From positions 1-13,651 of the forward strand of contig CAXTAT010000058.1 in assembly GCA_964242415.1 (NCBI GenBank): DNA of 13,651 bases, written 5' to 3'. Below the pieces are notes generated by a model. It worked only from the letters and a program-made list of their open reading frames with translations, did no database searches and was not told where the DNA came from. The first letter of the stretch is position 1. Each line of letters starts with the position of its first letter. Shown piece by piece: positions 13,465-13,651 of this stretch. A program made the translations under genes and the position numbers. The stretch is from DASWOJ01 sp964242415. Its GTDB lineage: Bacteria > Pseudomonadota > Alphaproteobacteria > Acetobacterales > Acetobacteraceae.

Positions 13465-13651
13465 ATGAGCCGTATTGCCGCGCGTTTCGCCGCGCTGCGG
13501 GCCGAGGGCCGCGGGGCGCTGATCCCGTTCCTTGAGGCGTACGACCCCGACGCCGAGACCAGCATGGCCATCCTGCGCGGCATGCCCGGCGCCGGCGCCG
13601 ACCTGATCGAGATCGGCATGCCGTTCACCGACCCGATGGCGGACGGCCCCA
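13465..13651 (+). CDS. trpA: Tryptophan synthase alpha chain (5' part, cut by the window edge)
   Basis: TrpA cleaves indole-3-glycerol phosphate to indole and glyceraldehyde-3-phosphate and passes indole to TrpB. The first 62 codons are present. They read MSRIAARFAALRAEGRGALIP, then LIEIGMPFTDPMADGP, which holds the catalytic Glu (in LIEIG) and Asp (in DPMADG). The usual AGDPD loop after the first strand is AYDPD here. The ATG lies about 18 bp after the second palindromic element, with an AGGCAGAG-like sequence as a moderate ribosome binding site. The rest of the gene lies beyond the window. Confidence 0.93.
   Translation, partial: MSRIAARFAALRAEGRGALIPFLEAYDPDAETSMAILRGMPGAGADLIEIGMPFTDPMADGP

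Noticed and set aside
11499..13628. A 709-codon open frame on the minus strand across trpB and its upstream region
   Set aside because: It is antisense to trpB and runs through the palindromic repeats; no recognisable protein family.

Overview
The window looks like chromosomal DNA from a GC-rich alphaproteobacterium, most likely in Rhodospirillales and perhaps Acetobacteraceae. This is inferred from gene order (FYDLN-type acidic protein, aroA, cmk, rpsA, sppA, ihfB, LapA-domain gene, pyrF, trpF, trpB, trpA), a class II AroA and the base composition; no rRNA or other phylogenetic marker was compared.

Region 1 (1-1697): two minus-strand genes, a UDP-glucuronate decarboxylase-like nucleotide-sugar enzyme and a small zinc-ribbon/acidic-tail protein. 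The divergent gap before aroA carries four TGTCAAAC repeats spaced 18-19 bp apart.

Region 2 (1698-9656): a plus-strand run of housekeeping genes: aroA, cmk, rpsA (ribosomal protein S1), sppA, a GNAT acetyltransferase, ihfB, a LapA-domain membrane protein, pyrF and trpF. Many are abutting or overlapping, several with TTG or GTG starts. At the pyrF/trpF junction a 20-bp sequence is present three times. It creates two 7-codon ORFs chained to pyrF and trpF through ATGA stop/start overlaps.

Region 3 (9657-12068): an accessory-looking block between trpF and trpB, genes that often sit together. It holds a decayed hicA toxin remnant, a convergent corA, the decayed 3' end of a PEP-CTERM gene, one possible small secreted-protein gene, a perfect CRP-type palindrome, and a degenerate ~120-bp copy of an internal segment of trpB lying just upstream of trpB.

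Region 4 (12069-13651): trpB with a probable TTG start, then a paired palindromic repeat, then the 5' part of trpA, cut by the window edge.

REP-like palindromes of one family (core CCCTCTCCC...GGGAGAGGG) occur as inverted pairs in the aroA-cmk and trpB-trpA gaps. A single related hairpin forms the 3' end of the GNAT gene. No complete undescribed multi-gene system is visible. The most unusual signals are the pyrF-trpF mini-ORF relay, the trpB fragment upstream of trpB, the TGTCAAAC array and the decayed genes in region 3.
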